Source of the DNA: Burkholderia sp. SRS-46
GTDB taxonomy: Bacteria; Pseudomonadota; Gammaproteobacteria; Burkholderiales; Burkholderiaceae
Length of the DNA: 64,000 nt
Direction: 5' to 3'
NCBI RefSeq assembly: GCF_004343775.1
Contig: NZ_PTXL01000006.1
Coordinates: 434,001-498,000, forward strand
In this document: one piece after another, positions 56,198 through 64,000 of the stretch
How the letters are laid out: the number at the start of each line of letters is the position of its first letter
Position numbering within the stretch: position 1 is the stretch's first letter
The notes under the pieces: model-generated
Database searches by the model: none
The model's input: the letters and a program-made list of their open reading frames with translations, nothing else
What the model was told of the DNA's origin: nothing
Program-made: the position numbers and the translations under genes

Positions 56198-58020
56198 ATT
56201 CACGGCCCGCGCGGCGTTGCGGCCGCGCCGGCCCCGCTTGTGTTTCTGAACCTGTTATGCCGAGTTACCCGCTGGTATTCCATTCGTCCCCGGACCAGAC
56301 GATCGCATGGCGCGACGGCGCGCCCGTCACCGTGCGCGCGTTCGTCGCCGACGTCGCCCGCGTGGCCGCCGTGCTGCCCGCGGGCGGCCACGTGCTCAAC
56401 GTGTGCCGCGACCGCTACCGCTTCACGGTCGGCCTGTGCGCGGCGCTCGTCGCGGGCAAGGTCAGCCTGCTGCCGTCGTCGCACACGCCGGATGCGGTGC
56501 GCCGGCTCGCGGCGTTCGCGCCCGACGCGTTCTGCCTGCACGACGCGCCCGACTGCGCGATCGACCTGCCGCGCTTCGCGTATCCGGATGCGCCGCCGGC
56601 CGACTGCGCGGCCGGCGACGCCCCGTTCGTCGTCCCGCAAATCGACGCGGCGCAGGTCGTGGCCTGCCTGTTCACGTCCGGCTCGACCGCCGCGCCGGTG
56701 CCGCACCGCAAGACCTGGGGCACGATGGTCGACTGCGCGCGCGCGGCGGCCGAGCGCCTCGGGCTGCGCGACGGCCGCGCGTACACGCTGGTCGGCACGG
56801 TGCCCGCGCAGCACATGTACGGCTTCGAATCGACGGTGCTGCTCGCGCTGGCCGGCGGGCTCGCGTTCAGCAATGGCCTGCCGTTCTACCCGGTCGACGT
56901 GCGCCACGCGCTCGACGCGGTGCCGCAGCCGCGCGTGCTCGTCACGTCGCCGATCCACCTGCGCGCGCTCCTGGCGTCCGGGCGCGCGCTGCCGCGCGCC
57001 GCGCTCGTGCTGTCGGCCACCGCGCCGCTCACGGCGCCGCTCGCGCGCGACGCCGAGGCCGCGCTCGGCGCGCCGCTCGTCGAAATCTACGGCAGCACCG
57101 AGACCGGCCAGATCGCCACGCGCCGCACCGCGCACGGCGCGGCATGGGAACGGATGCCCGGCATCCGGCTCGATGCGCGCGCCGGCACGGACGACTGCGG
57201 CCCGACAGTCTGGGTGTCCGGCGCCCACGTCGAGCCGCCGGTGCCGATGGGCGACGCGCTCGAACTGCTCGGCGACGGCCGCTTCCTGCTGCACGGCCGC
57301 AAGGCGGACCTGGTCAACATCGCCGGCAGGCGCACGTCGCTCGCCTACCTGAATCACCAGTTGAATGCGATTCCGGGCGTCGTCGACGGCGTGTTCTTCA
57401 TGCCGGACGACGCAGCCTCCGCCGCCAGCGCCGCGCGCACCGAACCCGTCACGCGCCTCGTCGCGCTGGTGGTCGCGCCGACGCTCGCGGCCGCCGGCCT
57501 GCAGCGCGCGCTGCGCGAGCGGATCGATCCCGCGTTCATGCCGCGCCCGCTGGTGTTCGTCGACGCGCTGCCGCGCAACGAGACCGGCAAGCTGCCGCGC
57601 GACGTGCTCGCGGCGCTCGTCGCGCGACACGCGAGCGCCGCCGCGACCGGCGCCACGGAAACGGCTGCCGCCGCCGCGCCCGCCCGCGACGCCACGGCGG
57701 CCACCGCCGCCACCTTCACGATTCCCGCCGACCATCCCGCGCTGCCCGGCCACTTCCCCGGCCAGCCGATCGTGCCGGGTGTCGTGCTGCTCGATCATGC
57801 GATCACCGCGATCGGCGCGGCGCTGAACCGTCCGCTGCACGCGTGGCGGCTCGGCTCGGCGAAATTCCCAAGCCCGGCCGCGCCCGGCGAGCCGCTCGAT
57901 CTCGCGTTCGACGCGGCCGCGAGCGGCGCGATCCGCTTCACGGTGCGCGCCGGGCGGCGCGACGTCGCGACGGGCGTGCTGTCCGCGCCGCCGGCCGCGC
58001 GCGAGGAGGCCTCCGCATGA
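56194..58020 (+). CDS. AMP-dependent acyl-CoA/ACP ligase fused to a FabZ/FabA-like hotdog dehydratase
   Basis: 608-residue two-domain protein. N-terminal adenylate-forming ligase (residues about 22-460) with the P-loop CLFTSGSTAAPVPHRKTW, VEIYGSTETGQIATR, GRKADLVNIAGRR and the catalytic Lys region RNETGKLPRDVL. An Ala-rich linker leads to a C-terminal hotdog domain (from about residue 505) with HPALPGHFPGQPIVPGVVLLD, the FabZ/FabA-type active-site block. In aryl-polyene clusters ligase and dehydratase are usually separate (ApeH/ApeI-like); here they are one chain. Start at 56194 (ATGA overlap) is used; ATG 56257 (MPSYPLVF) is an alternative. Probably activates the aryl starter and dehydrates 3-hydroxyacyl chains. 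Confidence 0.88.
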   Translation: MNSRPARRCGRAGPACVSEPVMPSYPLVFHSSPDQTIAWRDGAPVTVRAFVADVARVAAVLPAGGHVLNVCRDRYRFTVGLCAALVAGKVSLLPSSHTPDAVRRLAAFAPDAFCLHDAPDCAIDLPRFAYPDAPPADCAAGDAPFVVPQIDAAQVVACLFTSGSTAAPVPHRKTWGTMVDCARAAAERLGLRDGRAYTLVGTVPAQHMYGFESTVLLALAGGLAFSNGLPFYPVDVRHALDAVPQPRVLVTSPIHLRALLASGRALPRAALVLSATAPLTAPLARDAEAALGAPLVEIYGSTETGQIATRRTAHGAAWERMPGIRLDARAGTDDCGPTVWVSGAHVEPPVPMGDALELLGDGRFLLHGRKADLVNIAGRRTSLAYLNHQLNAIPGVVDGVFFMPDDAASAASAARTEPVTRLVALVVAPTLAAAGLQRALRERIDPAFMPRPLVFVDALPRNETGKLPRDVLAALVARHASAAATGATETAAAAAPARDATAATAATFTIPADHPALPGHFPGQPIVPGVVLLDHAITAIGAALNRPLHAWRLGSAKFPSPAAPGEPLDLAFDAAASGAIRFTVRAGRRDVATGVLSAPPAAREEASA

Positions 58021-58991
58021 AGCGCACCGCATGGGCCGAGCGCCAGGAACGCAGCAACGCGCTGCTGCTGCGCGCAATGACGTGGATCTCGCTGCGCTTC
58101 GGACGGCGCGCCGCGCGCGTCGTGCTGCATCTCGTCGCCGCGTATTTCGTGCTGTTCTCGCCGGCCGCGTGCGCGGCGTCGCGCGACTACCTGCGCCGCG
58201 TGCTCGGCCGGCCCGCGCGCGCGCTCGACGTGTACCGGCACGTGTTCACGTTCGCGGCGACGATCCACGACCGCATCTACCTGATGAACGGTCGCTTCGA
58301 CCTGTTCGACATCCGCCTGCACGGCGAGGCGCTCGTCGAAGCCGCGCTCGCGGACGGGCGCGGCGCGTTCCTGATCGGCGCGCATCTCGGCAGCTTCGAG
58401 GTCATGCGCGCACTCGGCCGCACGCAGCCGGGCCTGCGCGTCGCGGTGACGATGTACGAGGAAAACGCGCGCAAGATCAACGCGACGCTCGCCGCGGTGA
58501 ATCCCGCCGCGAAGCCGGACGTGATCCCCCTCGGACAGGTCGACTCGATGCTGAAGGTGCGCGAGCGCCTCGACGCGAACTGCCTGGTCGGCATGCTCGC
58601 CGACCGCACGCTGCACGACGCCACCACGGCCTCGGTCCGGCGGCTGGACCTGCTCGGCGCGCCGGCCGCGTTCCCGCTCGGGCCCCTGTACATGGCCGCG
58701 ATGCTCGGGCGCCCGGTGATCTTCATGACCGGCCTCTATCGCGACGGCAACCGCTACGACGTACACTTCGAGCGGCTCGCCGATTTCTCCGACGTGCGCC
58801 GCGACACGCGCGCGGCCGCCGTCGACGCCGCGCTCGCGCGCTATGTCGCGCTGCTCGACCGGTACTGTCGCGCGGCGCCGTACAACTGGTTCAACTACTT
58901 CGACTTCTGGCAGGACGGCGCCGCCGCCGCGCGCCGCGACGACGCGCCGGCGCCCGCGCGCACCGGCCTGTCCGCCGCAAGGAATCGCTGA
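58017..58991 (+). CDS. LpxL/HtrB-family acyltransferase of the aryl-polyene-type cluster
   Basis: 324-residue membrane-associated acyltransferase of the lipid A acyltransferase superfamily. The HX4E active site is visible in GAHLGSFEVMRAL, with LVGMLADRTLH and FPLGPLYMAAMLGRPVIFM, and one N-terminal hydrophobic helix. In the cluster it may attach the polyene acyl chain to a lipid or carbohydrate carrier. GAGGAGG precedes the ATG, which overlaps the ligase stop by four bases. Acceptor unknown. Confidence 0.88.
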   Translation: MKRTAWAERQERSNALLLRAMTWISLRFGRRAARVVLHLVAAYFVLFSPAACAASRDYLRRVLGRPARALDVYRHVFTFAATIHDRIYLMNGRFDLFDIRLHGEALVEAALADGRGAFLIGAHLGSFEVMRALGRTQPGLRVAVTMYEENARKINATLAAVNPAAKPDVIPLGQVDSMLKVRERLDANCLVGMLADRTLHDATTASVRRLDLLGAPAAFPLGPLYMAAMLGRPVIFMTGLYRDGNRYDVHFERLADFSDVRRDTRAAAVDAALARYVALLDRYCRAAPYNWFNYFDFWQDGAAAARRDDAPAPARTGLSAARNR

Positions 58992-58994
58992 CGC

Positions 58995-59648
58995 ATGATC
59001 GCCCTTCGCCCTGCCCCGCGCGCGCTGCGCCGCGCCGCCCGCGTGCTTGCCGCCGCCGCCGCCGCCGCCGCCGTCGCGGCCGCGGCCGCCGTGGCCGCCA
59101 TCTCGCCGGCCCATGCGGCCGGCGCCGATGCGCCGTGGACGCTCGACCGGCTGATGTCCACGCTCGCGCAGCACAAGGCCGGACGCGCGACGTTCACCGA
59201 GACCAAGACCCTGTCGATCGCCGCTCAGCCGATCGAGTCGTCCGGCGAGCTGGTGTTCGTCGCGCCCGATCATCTCGAGAAGCACACGCTGAGCCCGAAG
59301 CCGGAGCACCTCGTCGTCGACGGCGACATGCTGAGCGTCGAGCGCAACAACCGCCGCTACACGCTCGCGCTCGCGCGCTACCCGGAGCTCGGCGCGTTCA
59401 TCGACAGCATCCGCGCGACGCTCGCCGGCAACCGCTACGCGCTCGAGCAGGTGTACCGGGTCGCGCTGTCGGGGCACGGCGACGACTGGACGCTCACGCT
59501 CACGCCGCTCGATTCACGGATGCTGAAGGTGGTCAGCACGATCACGCTCGACGGCACGCGCGACGTGCTGCGCAGCGTCGCGATCCGCCAGGCCGACGGC
59601 GACCATTCGCTGATGCGGCTGCAACCCTTGCCGGCCACCCCGAACTGA
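58995..59648 (+). CDS. LolA-like outer-membrane lipoprotein carrier of the aryl-polyene-type cluster
   Basis: 217-residue exported protein. Long N-terminal signal with an Ala-rich hydrophobic core ending in SPAHAAGA (cleavage likely after AHA). The mature part matches the LolA-like fold (TLDRLMSTLAQHKAGRATFT, SGELVFVAPDHLEKHTL, TLTLTPLDSRMLKVVSTITL). LolA folds shuttle lipid-bearing molecules across the periplasm; here it probably moves the polyene lipid to the outer membrane. Starts three bases after the acyltransferase stop. Confidence 0.87.
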   Translation: MIALRPAPRALRRAARVLAAAAAAAAVAAAAAVAAISPAHAAGADAPWTLDRLMSTLAQHKAGRATFTETKTLSIAAQPIESSGELVFVAPDHLEKHTLSPKPEHLVVDGDMLSVERNNRRYTLALARYPELGAFIDSIRATLAGNRYALEQVYRVALSGHGDDWTLTLTPLDSRMLKVVSTITLDGTRDVLRSVAIRQADGDHSLMRLQPLPATPN

Positions 59649-62107
59649 TGGACGAACGCACCCGGCCCGCCCCCGTCGCCCGAGGCCTGCGCGCGCTGCG
59701 GCAGCGCGCGGTGCTCGCGTGGCTGCTGGGCCTGCTCGCGTGCGGCTTCGCGATCGGCCGCGCGAGCTTCACGGCCGACCTGTCCGCGTTCCTGCCGCGC
59801 GCGCCGAGCGCCGGGCAGCGCGTGCTCGTCGACCAGTTGCGCGACGGCCTCGTGTCGCGGCTGATCCTCATCGCAATCGACGGCGGCGACGCGGCGACGC
59901 GCGCCACCCTGTCGCGCCGCGTCGCCGCGTCGCTGCGCGTCGACCCGCAGTTCGCGACGGTCGGCAACGGCGAGGCGGCCGACGACACGCGCGACCAGCA
60001 GTTCGTGCTCGACCACCGCTACCTGCTGAGCCCGGCCGTGACGCCGCAGCGCTTCACGGCCGACGGCCTGCACCGGGCGCTCGGCGACAGCCTCGACCTG
60101 CTGGGCTCGTCCGCGGGCCTCGTGACGAAGGCGCTGCTGCCGCGCGATCCGACCGGCGAAGTCGCCGCGCTCGTCGGCCAGCTCGACAGCAGCGCGCAGC
60201 CCACGCTGCGCGACGGCGTATGGGCGTCGCGCGACGGCACGCGCGCGGTGCTCGTCGCGCAGACGGCCGCGGCCGGCTCCGACACCGACGCGCAGGCGCG
60301 CGCGCTCGACGCGGTGCGGCGCGCGTTCGCCGTCGCGCGGCCGGCGACGCCGGACGCGGCCGAGTACACGCTCGCAATGACCGGCCCGGGCGTGTTCTCG
60401 GTCGACGCGCGCGACACGATCCGGCGCGACGTCGAGCGCCTGTCGACACTGAGCATGCTGCTGATCGTCGCGCTGCTGCTGATGCTGTACCGCTCGCTGC
60501 GCACGCTCGCGCTCGGGCTGCTGCCGGTGCTGTCGGGCGTCGCGGCCGGGGTCGCGGCGGTCAGCGTCGCGTTCGGCACCGTCCACGGGCTGACGCTCGG
60601 CTTCGGCACCACGCTGATCGGCGAAGCGGTCGACTACTCGATCTACCTGTTCGTGCAATCCGCGCCGGCCGGCCCGCGCGGCGCGGCACGCCCGGCCGAT
60701 GCGACGCGCGCGTGGCTCGCCGCGTACTGGCCGACGATCCGGCTCGGCGTGCTGACGTCCGTGTGCGGCTTCGCGTCGATGCTGTTCGCGGGCTTCCCGG
60801 GGCTCGTGCAGATCGGGCTGTTTTCGATCGCCGGCCTGACCACCGCCGCGCTCGTCACGCGCTTCGTGCTGCCGCACCTGCACGACGGGGAAGTCGCGAT
60901 GCGCGACGTGTCGCGCGTCGGCGCGCTGCTCGCGCGCGCGGCGGCCGCCGCCCCGCGCCTGCGCTGGCCGCTCGCCGCGCTGGTGCTGGCCGCGTGCGCC
61001 GTGCTCGCGCAGCATCGCGACAGCCTGTGGAGCCGCGAGCTCGCCGCGCTGAGCCCGGTGCCCGCGCGCGCGCAGGCGCTCGACGCACGGCTGCGTGCCG
61101 ACGTCGGCGCGCCCGACGTGCGGTACCTCGTCGTGATCTCGGCCGCAACCGAGCAGGCCGCACTCGAAGGCGCGGAAAAAGTCGCCGCGCAATTGCAGCC
61201 GCTCGTCGACGGCGGCACGCTCGCGGGTTTCGAAAACCCCGCGCGCTACCTGCCGAGCGAGGCCGCACAGCGCGCGCGGCAGGCAAGCCTGCCGGCGTCC
61301 GACGTGCTCGCCGCGCGCATGCGCGACGCGGTCGCGAACCAGCCGATCACGGTGAAGCCGGAACTGTTCGCCCCGTTCATCGCCGATGTCGCCGCCGCGC
61401 GCCACGCGCCGCTGCTGACGCGCGCGGATCTGCAGGACACGTCGATGACGCTCGCCGTCGACGCGCTGCTGACCGAGCGCGCGGGCCGCTGGAGCGCGAT
61501 GCTGCCGCTGCGCGCGCCGGATCTCGCGCACGCGGCGGCGGCCGCGCCGAGCCTCGACGCGACGCCGATCCGCGCCGCCGTGATGCGCGCGGGCGTGCCC
61601 GATGCGCTGTTCGTCGACCTGAAGGCGGAAGCCGACCGCCTGTACGTGAACTACGTGCGCGAGGATCGGCGGCTGTCGCTCGCCGGCTTCGCCGCGATCG
61701 CCGTGCTGCTGCTGGTCGCGCTGCGCTCGCCGCGCCGCGCCGCGCGCGCACTCGCGCCGCTCGTCGCGGCGGTGCTGGTCGTGACCGCGGGCTTCGCGCT
61801 CGCCGGCGTGCCGCTGACGATCCTGCACCTGGTCGGGATGCTGCTGATCGTCGCGGTCGGCTCGAACTACGCGCTGTTCTTCTGCAAGCGCGACGACGCG
61901 CAACCGGTCACGCCCCGCACGCTGGTGTCGCTGCTGGTCGCCAATCTCGCGACGGTCGCCGGCTTCGGCCTGCTCGCGCTGTCGCACGTGCCGATGCTCG
62001 AAACCTTCGGCCTCACCGTCGGCCCCGGCGCGATCCTCGCACTGGCGTTTGCCGCGATCCTCGCGCCACGGACGGCCGCCGCGCATCGATCGGGAGGCCG
62101 CGCATGA
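59648..62107 (+). CDS. RND/MMPL-family exporter of the aryl-polyene-type cluster
   Basis: 819-residue transporter of the MMPL branch of the RND superfamily, two repeats each with one helix, a periplasmic domain and five to six helices. Helical blocks: AVLAWLLGLLACGFAIG; LSTLSMLLIVALLLMLYRSL; SVAFGTVHGLTLGFGTTLIG with the proton-relay GEAVDYSIYLF; and VPLTILHLVGMLLIVAVGSN in the second half. It should export the acylated product from the inner membrane to the LolA-like carrier. TGATG overlap with the LolA-like stop. Confidence 0.9.
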   Translation: MDERTRPAPVARGLRALRQRAVLAWLLGLLACGFAIGRASFTADLSAFLPRAPSAGQRVLVDQLRDGLVSRLILIAIDGGDAATRATLSRRVAASLRVDPQFATVGNGEAADDTRDQQFVLDHRYLLSPAVTPQRFTADGLHRALGDSLDLLGSSAGLVTKALLPRDPTGEVAALVGQLDSSAQPTLRDGVWASRDGTRAVLVAQTAAAGSDTDAQARALDAVRRAFAVARPATPDAAEYTLAMTGPGVFSVDARDTIRRDVERLSTLSMLLIVALLLMLYRSLRTLALGLLPVLSGVAAGVAAVSVAFGTVHGLTLGFGTTLIGEAVDYSIYLFVQSAPAGPRGAARPADATRAWLAAYWPTIRLGVLTSVCGFASMLFAGFPGLVQIGLFSIAGLTTAALVTRFVLPHLHDGEVAMRDVSRVGALLARAAAAAPRLRWPLAALVLAACAVLAQHRDSLWSRELAALSPVPARAQALDARLRADVGAPDVRYLVVISAATEQAALEGAEKVAAQLQPLVDGGTLAGFENPARYLPSEAAQRARQASLPASDVLAARMRDAVANQPITVKPELFAPFIADVAAARHAPLLTRADLQDTSMTLAVDALLTERAGRWSAMLPLRAPDLAHAAAAAPSLDATPIRAAVMRAGVPDALFVDLKAEADRLYVNYVREDRRLSLAGFAAIAVLLLVALRSPRRAARALAPLVAAVLVVTAGFALAGVPLTILHLVGMLLIVAVGSNYALFFCKRDDAQPVTPRTLVSLLVANLATVAGFGLLALSHVPMLETFGLTVGPGAILALAFAAILAPRTAAAHRSGGRA

Positions 62108-62973
62108 ACGCACCGTCATCCGTGTCTCCGCCGCCGGGCGCCGCGCGCCGCTGGAAGCCGACGCCGCTGATCGCGGGCGCCGCCGCGCTGCATGCGGGCG
62201 CGGCGGCGGCCATCGTCGCGCAACCGGCCGCGTGGCCGTGGGCGGCCGGCAGCGTGGCCGCGTCGCACCTTGCGCTGACGGCGGCCGGCCTGTGGCCGAG
62301 GAGCGCGCTGCTCGGCCCGAACTGGACACGCCTGCCGGAGCACGCCGGCCGCACGATCGCGCTGACGATCGACGACGGCCCCGACCCCGACGTCACGCCG
62401 CGCGTGCTCGACCTGCTCGACCGGTACGGTGCGCGCGCGACGTTCTTCTGCATCGGCGATCGCGCGCGCCGCTACCCGCAGTGGCTCGAGGCGATCGTCG
62501 CGCGCGGCCATGCGGTCGAGAACCACAGCCAGCGGCACCGGCATACGTTCTCGCTGTCGGGGCCGGCCGCGCTGCGGCGCGAGATCGACGCCGCGCAGCG
62601 CACGCTGACCGAGATCGGCGGCACGCGCCCGCTGTTCTTCCGCGCGCCCGCCGGCCTGCGCAATCCGTTTCTCGAACCGGTGCTGTGCGAGCTCGGCCTG
62701 CAGCTCGCGAGCTGGACCCGGCGCGGCTTCGACACACGCCCTCACGACGCGGGCACGATCGCGCGGCGCCTGCTGCACGGGCTCGCGCCGCGCGACATCC
62801 TGCTGGTGCACGACGGCCACGCGGCGCGCGACGCGCGCGGCGAGCCGGTCGTGCTCGACGTGCTGCCGGCCGTGCTGCGCGCGGCAGCCGACGCGCAGTT
62901 GCGCTGGACCACGCTGCGCGCCGCGCTCGCGCCCGAGCCGCCGGCGGCGCCCGTCCCGACACCTCCCGTTTGA
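62104..62973 (+). CDS. NodB-type polysaccharide deacetylase
   Basis: 289-residue carbohydrate esterase family 4 protein. Two or so N-terminal hydrophobic stretches (LIAGAAALHAGAAAAIVAQ; AGSVAASHLALTAAGLW) precede a NodB domain with IALTIDDGPDPDVTPRVLDL (catalytic Asp-Asp), NHSQRHRHTFSLSG (the zinc His-X3-His pair), RAPAGLRNP and the C-terminal DILLVHDGH motif. It should remove N-acetyl groups from an amino sugar. Location in an aryl-polyene-type cluster suggests that the glycosyltransferase adds an N-acetylated sugar that is later deacetylated, but this is inference. ATG overlaps the exporter stop by four bases. Confidence 0.9.
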   Translation: MNAPSSVSPPPGAARRWKPTPLIAGAAALHAGAAAAIVAQPAAWPWAAGSVAASHLALTAAGLWPRSALLGPNWTRLPEHAGRTIALTIDDGPDPDVTPRVLDLLDRYGARATFFCIGDRARRYPQWLEAIVARGHAVENHSQRHRHTFSLSGPAALRREIDAAQRTLTEIGGTRPLFFRAPAGLRNPFLEPVLCELGLQLASWTRRGFDTRPHDAGTIARRLLHGLAPRDILLVHDGHAARDARGEPVVLDVLPAVLRAAADAQLRWTTLRAALAPEPPAAPVPTPPV

Positions 62974-63046
62974 TAAAATTGAAGCGCACTCGGCACGCCG
63001 CCCGGCCTCATCGCGGCGCCCGCTCAGGCCACCGGATTCGACCCTC

Positions 63047-64000
63047 GTGAAACCTCTCCTGCTCTCGCATTTCACCGCCACCAGCTGCATCGGCCGCGGC
63101 CTCGACGCGACCGTCGCCGCGCTGCGCAGCGCCCGCGGCGGCCTCACGCGATGCGACTTCGAGCACGCGGACCTCGACACCTGGATCGGCGCGGTGGATG
63201 GCGTCGACGCGCAGCCGGTGCGCGCCGACCTCGCCGCCTTCGACTGCCGCAACCACCGCCTCGCGCAGCTCGGCCTCGTGCAGGACGGCTTCGCCGAGCG
63301 CGTCGCGGCGGCCGTGGCGCGCTACGGCGCCGAGCGCGTCGGCGTGTTCATCGGCACGAGCACGGCCGGCGTCCTCGAAACGGAGCACGCCTACCGGCGC
63401 CGCGACCCGCACAGCGGCGCACTGCCGGCCGACTTCCGCTACGCGCAGACCCACAACCCGTATTCGTCCGCCGCGTTCGTGCGCGCGTATTTCGCGCTGC
63501 GCGGCCCGGCGGCGGCGATCTCGTCCGCGTGCTCGTCCGGCGCGAAGGTGTTCGGCTCCGCGCGCCGCATGCTCGACGCGGGGCTGATCGATGCGGCCAT
63601 CGTCGGCGGCGTCGATTCGCTGTGCCTGACGACGCTGTACGGCTTCAATTCGCTCGAACTGCTGTCGCGCCAGCCGTGCCGGCCGTTCGACATCGCGCGC
63701 GACGGGATCTCGATCGGCGAGGCGGCCGCGTTCGCGCTCGTCGAGCGCGCGCCCGACGCACTCGACGTGCTCGACGACAGCGCGATCCTGCTGCTCGGCA
63801 TCGGCGAATCGAGCGACGCGCATCACATGTCGTCGCCGCACCCGGAAGGGCTCGGCGCGCGCGCCGCGATCGAGCAGGCGCTCGCCTCGGCGGGCTGCCA
63901 CGCGCGCGACGTCGACTACATCAACCTGCACGGCACCGCGACGCCGAGCAACGACGCGGCCGAAAGCCGCGCGGTCGGCGCGCTGTTCGCGAACACGCCG
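63047..64000 (+). CDS. Beta-ketoacyl-ACP synthase (partial)
   Basis: First 318 codons of a ketosynthase that condenses acyl-ACP units; the gene runs off the right edge. GTG start at 63047 (MKPLLLSHFTATSCIGRGLD). The active-site Cys162 is in ISSACSSGAKVFG and the first catalytic His is in NLHGTATPSND; the second His and the C-terminus are outside. It lies 73 bases after the deacetylase gene in the same direction. The sequence resembles the dedicated ketosynthases of aryl-polyene clusters more than housekeeping FabF. Confidence 0.9.
   Translation, partial: MKPLLLSHFTATSCIGRGLDATVAALRSARGGLTRCDFEHADLDTWIGAVDGVDAQPVRADLAAFDCRNHRLAQLGLVQDGFAERVAAAVARYGAERVGVFIGTSTAGVLETEHAYRRRDPHSGALPADFRYAQTHNPYSSAAFVRAYFALRGPAAAISSACSSGAKVFGSARRMLDAGLIDAAIVGGVDSLCLTTLYGFNSLELLSRQPCRPFDIARDGISIGEAAAFALVERAPDALDVLDDSAILLLGIGESSDAHHMSSPHPEGLGARAAIEQALASAGCHARDVDYINLHGTATPSNDAAESRAVGALFANTP

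Noticed and set aside
59050-59100. Alanine-rich gcc repeat at the start of the LolA-like gene as a microsatellite
   Set aside because: It encodes the hydrophobic core of a signal peptide; composition bias is enough to explain it.
59435-62329. 964-codon minus-strand frame opposite the MMPL exporter
   Set aside because: Composition of an antisense shadow (Arg/Gln/Ala/Asp); no family motif, while the plus-strand exporter has clear helices and operon overlaps.

Overview
The window looks like a Burkholderia chromosome, most probably the primary chromosome of a Burkholderia cepacia complex or closely related strain. This rests on uniformly high GC, strongly GC-biased third codon positions and recalled resemblance of the proteins to Burkholderia families; no database search was run. 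Nearly all of it is densely packed housekeeping and accessory metabolism. I see no tRNA, rRNA, CRISPR array, insertion sequence or prophage gene.

Layout. 1-3787: cyoABCD ubiquinol oxidase operon (minus strand, cut at the left edge in cyoD). 4201-11278: fatty-acid beta-oxidation block (TetR regulator, acyl-CoA dehydrogenase, FadN-type two-domain enzyme, thiolase, then a terminator and an enoyl-CoA isomerase-like crotonase). 11466-16312: clsB, nudB, aspS, a DUF502 membrane protein and an FmdB zinc ribbon. 16407-22093: ubiquinone and envelope-related genes (TPMT-like methyltransferase, ubiB, ubiJ, Tim44-like protein, ubiE, DUF971, HIT). 22183-26199: a giant FAD/Fe-S/CCG oxidoreductase. 26749-29120: ilvA-queF. 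29163-29613: a glyoxalase-fold gene broken in a G9 tract. 29757-34035: a D-amino-acid utilisation module (RidA, N-acyl-D-amino-acid deacylase, RpiR-type regulator, divergent PLP D-amino-acid deaminase) with a palindrome between the divergent genes. 34166-42243: DJ-1/PfpI, MarR-MFS efflux pair, EcsC, an HSL-type esterase, a CHRD protein, an orphan intrinsic terminator that may end a small RNA, a class II aldolase-like gene and a phospholipase D lipoprotein. 42337-47963: L-lactate utilisation (GntR regulator, lutA-lutC-lutB, lldP). 48059-52908: M48 metalloprotease, 2-oxoacid dehydrogenase E2/E1-beta/E1-alpha, and a GYD protein. 53090-64000: the left part of an aryl-polyene-type lipid/pigment cluster, running off the right edge inside a ketosynthase.

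How the parts fit. Electrons from lactate, fatty acids and amino acids enter the quinone pool made by the ubi genes and leave through the Cyo oxidase. The lactate operon is bordered by a regulator and an operator-like palindrome of the GntR/FadR type. The D-amino-acid module joins deacylation, PLP-dependent deamination and RidA clean-up of reactive enamine/imine products. The aryl-polyene-type cluster pairs acyl activation, carrier protein, ketosynthase, ketoreductase and a dehydratase domain with membrane acyltransferase, LolA-like and RND/MMPL export functions.

The most useful leads are the orphan terminator and possible sRNA near 39.4-39.5 kb, the aryl-polyene-type cluster with a ligase-hotdog fusion and an embedded NodB deacetylase, the homopolymer frameshift at 29.44 kb, the isomerase-like crotonase behind its own terminator, and the repeat-built NudB tail overlapping clsB. 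None of these amounts to a demonstrated new system; each is stated with what would refute it.
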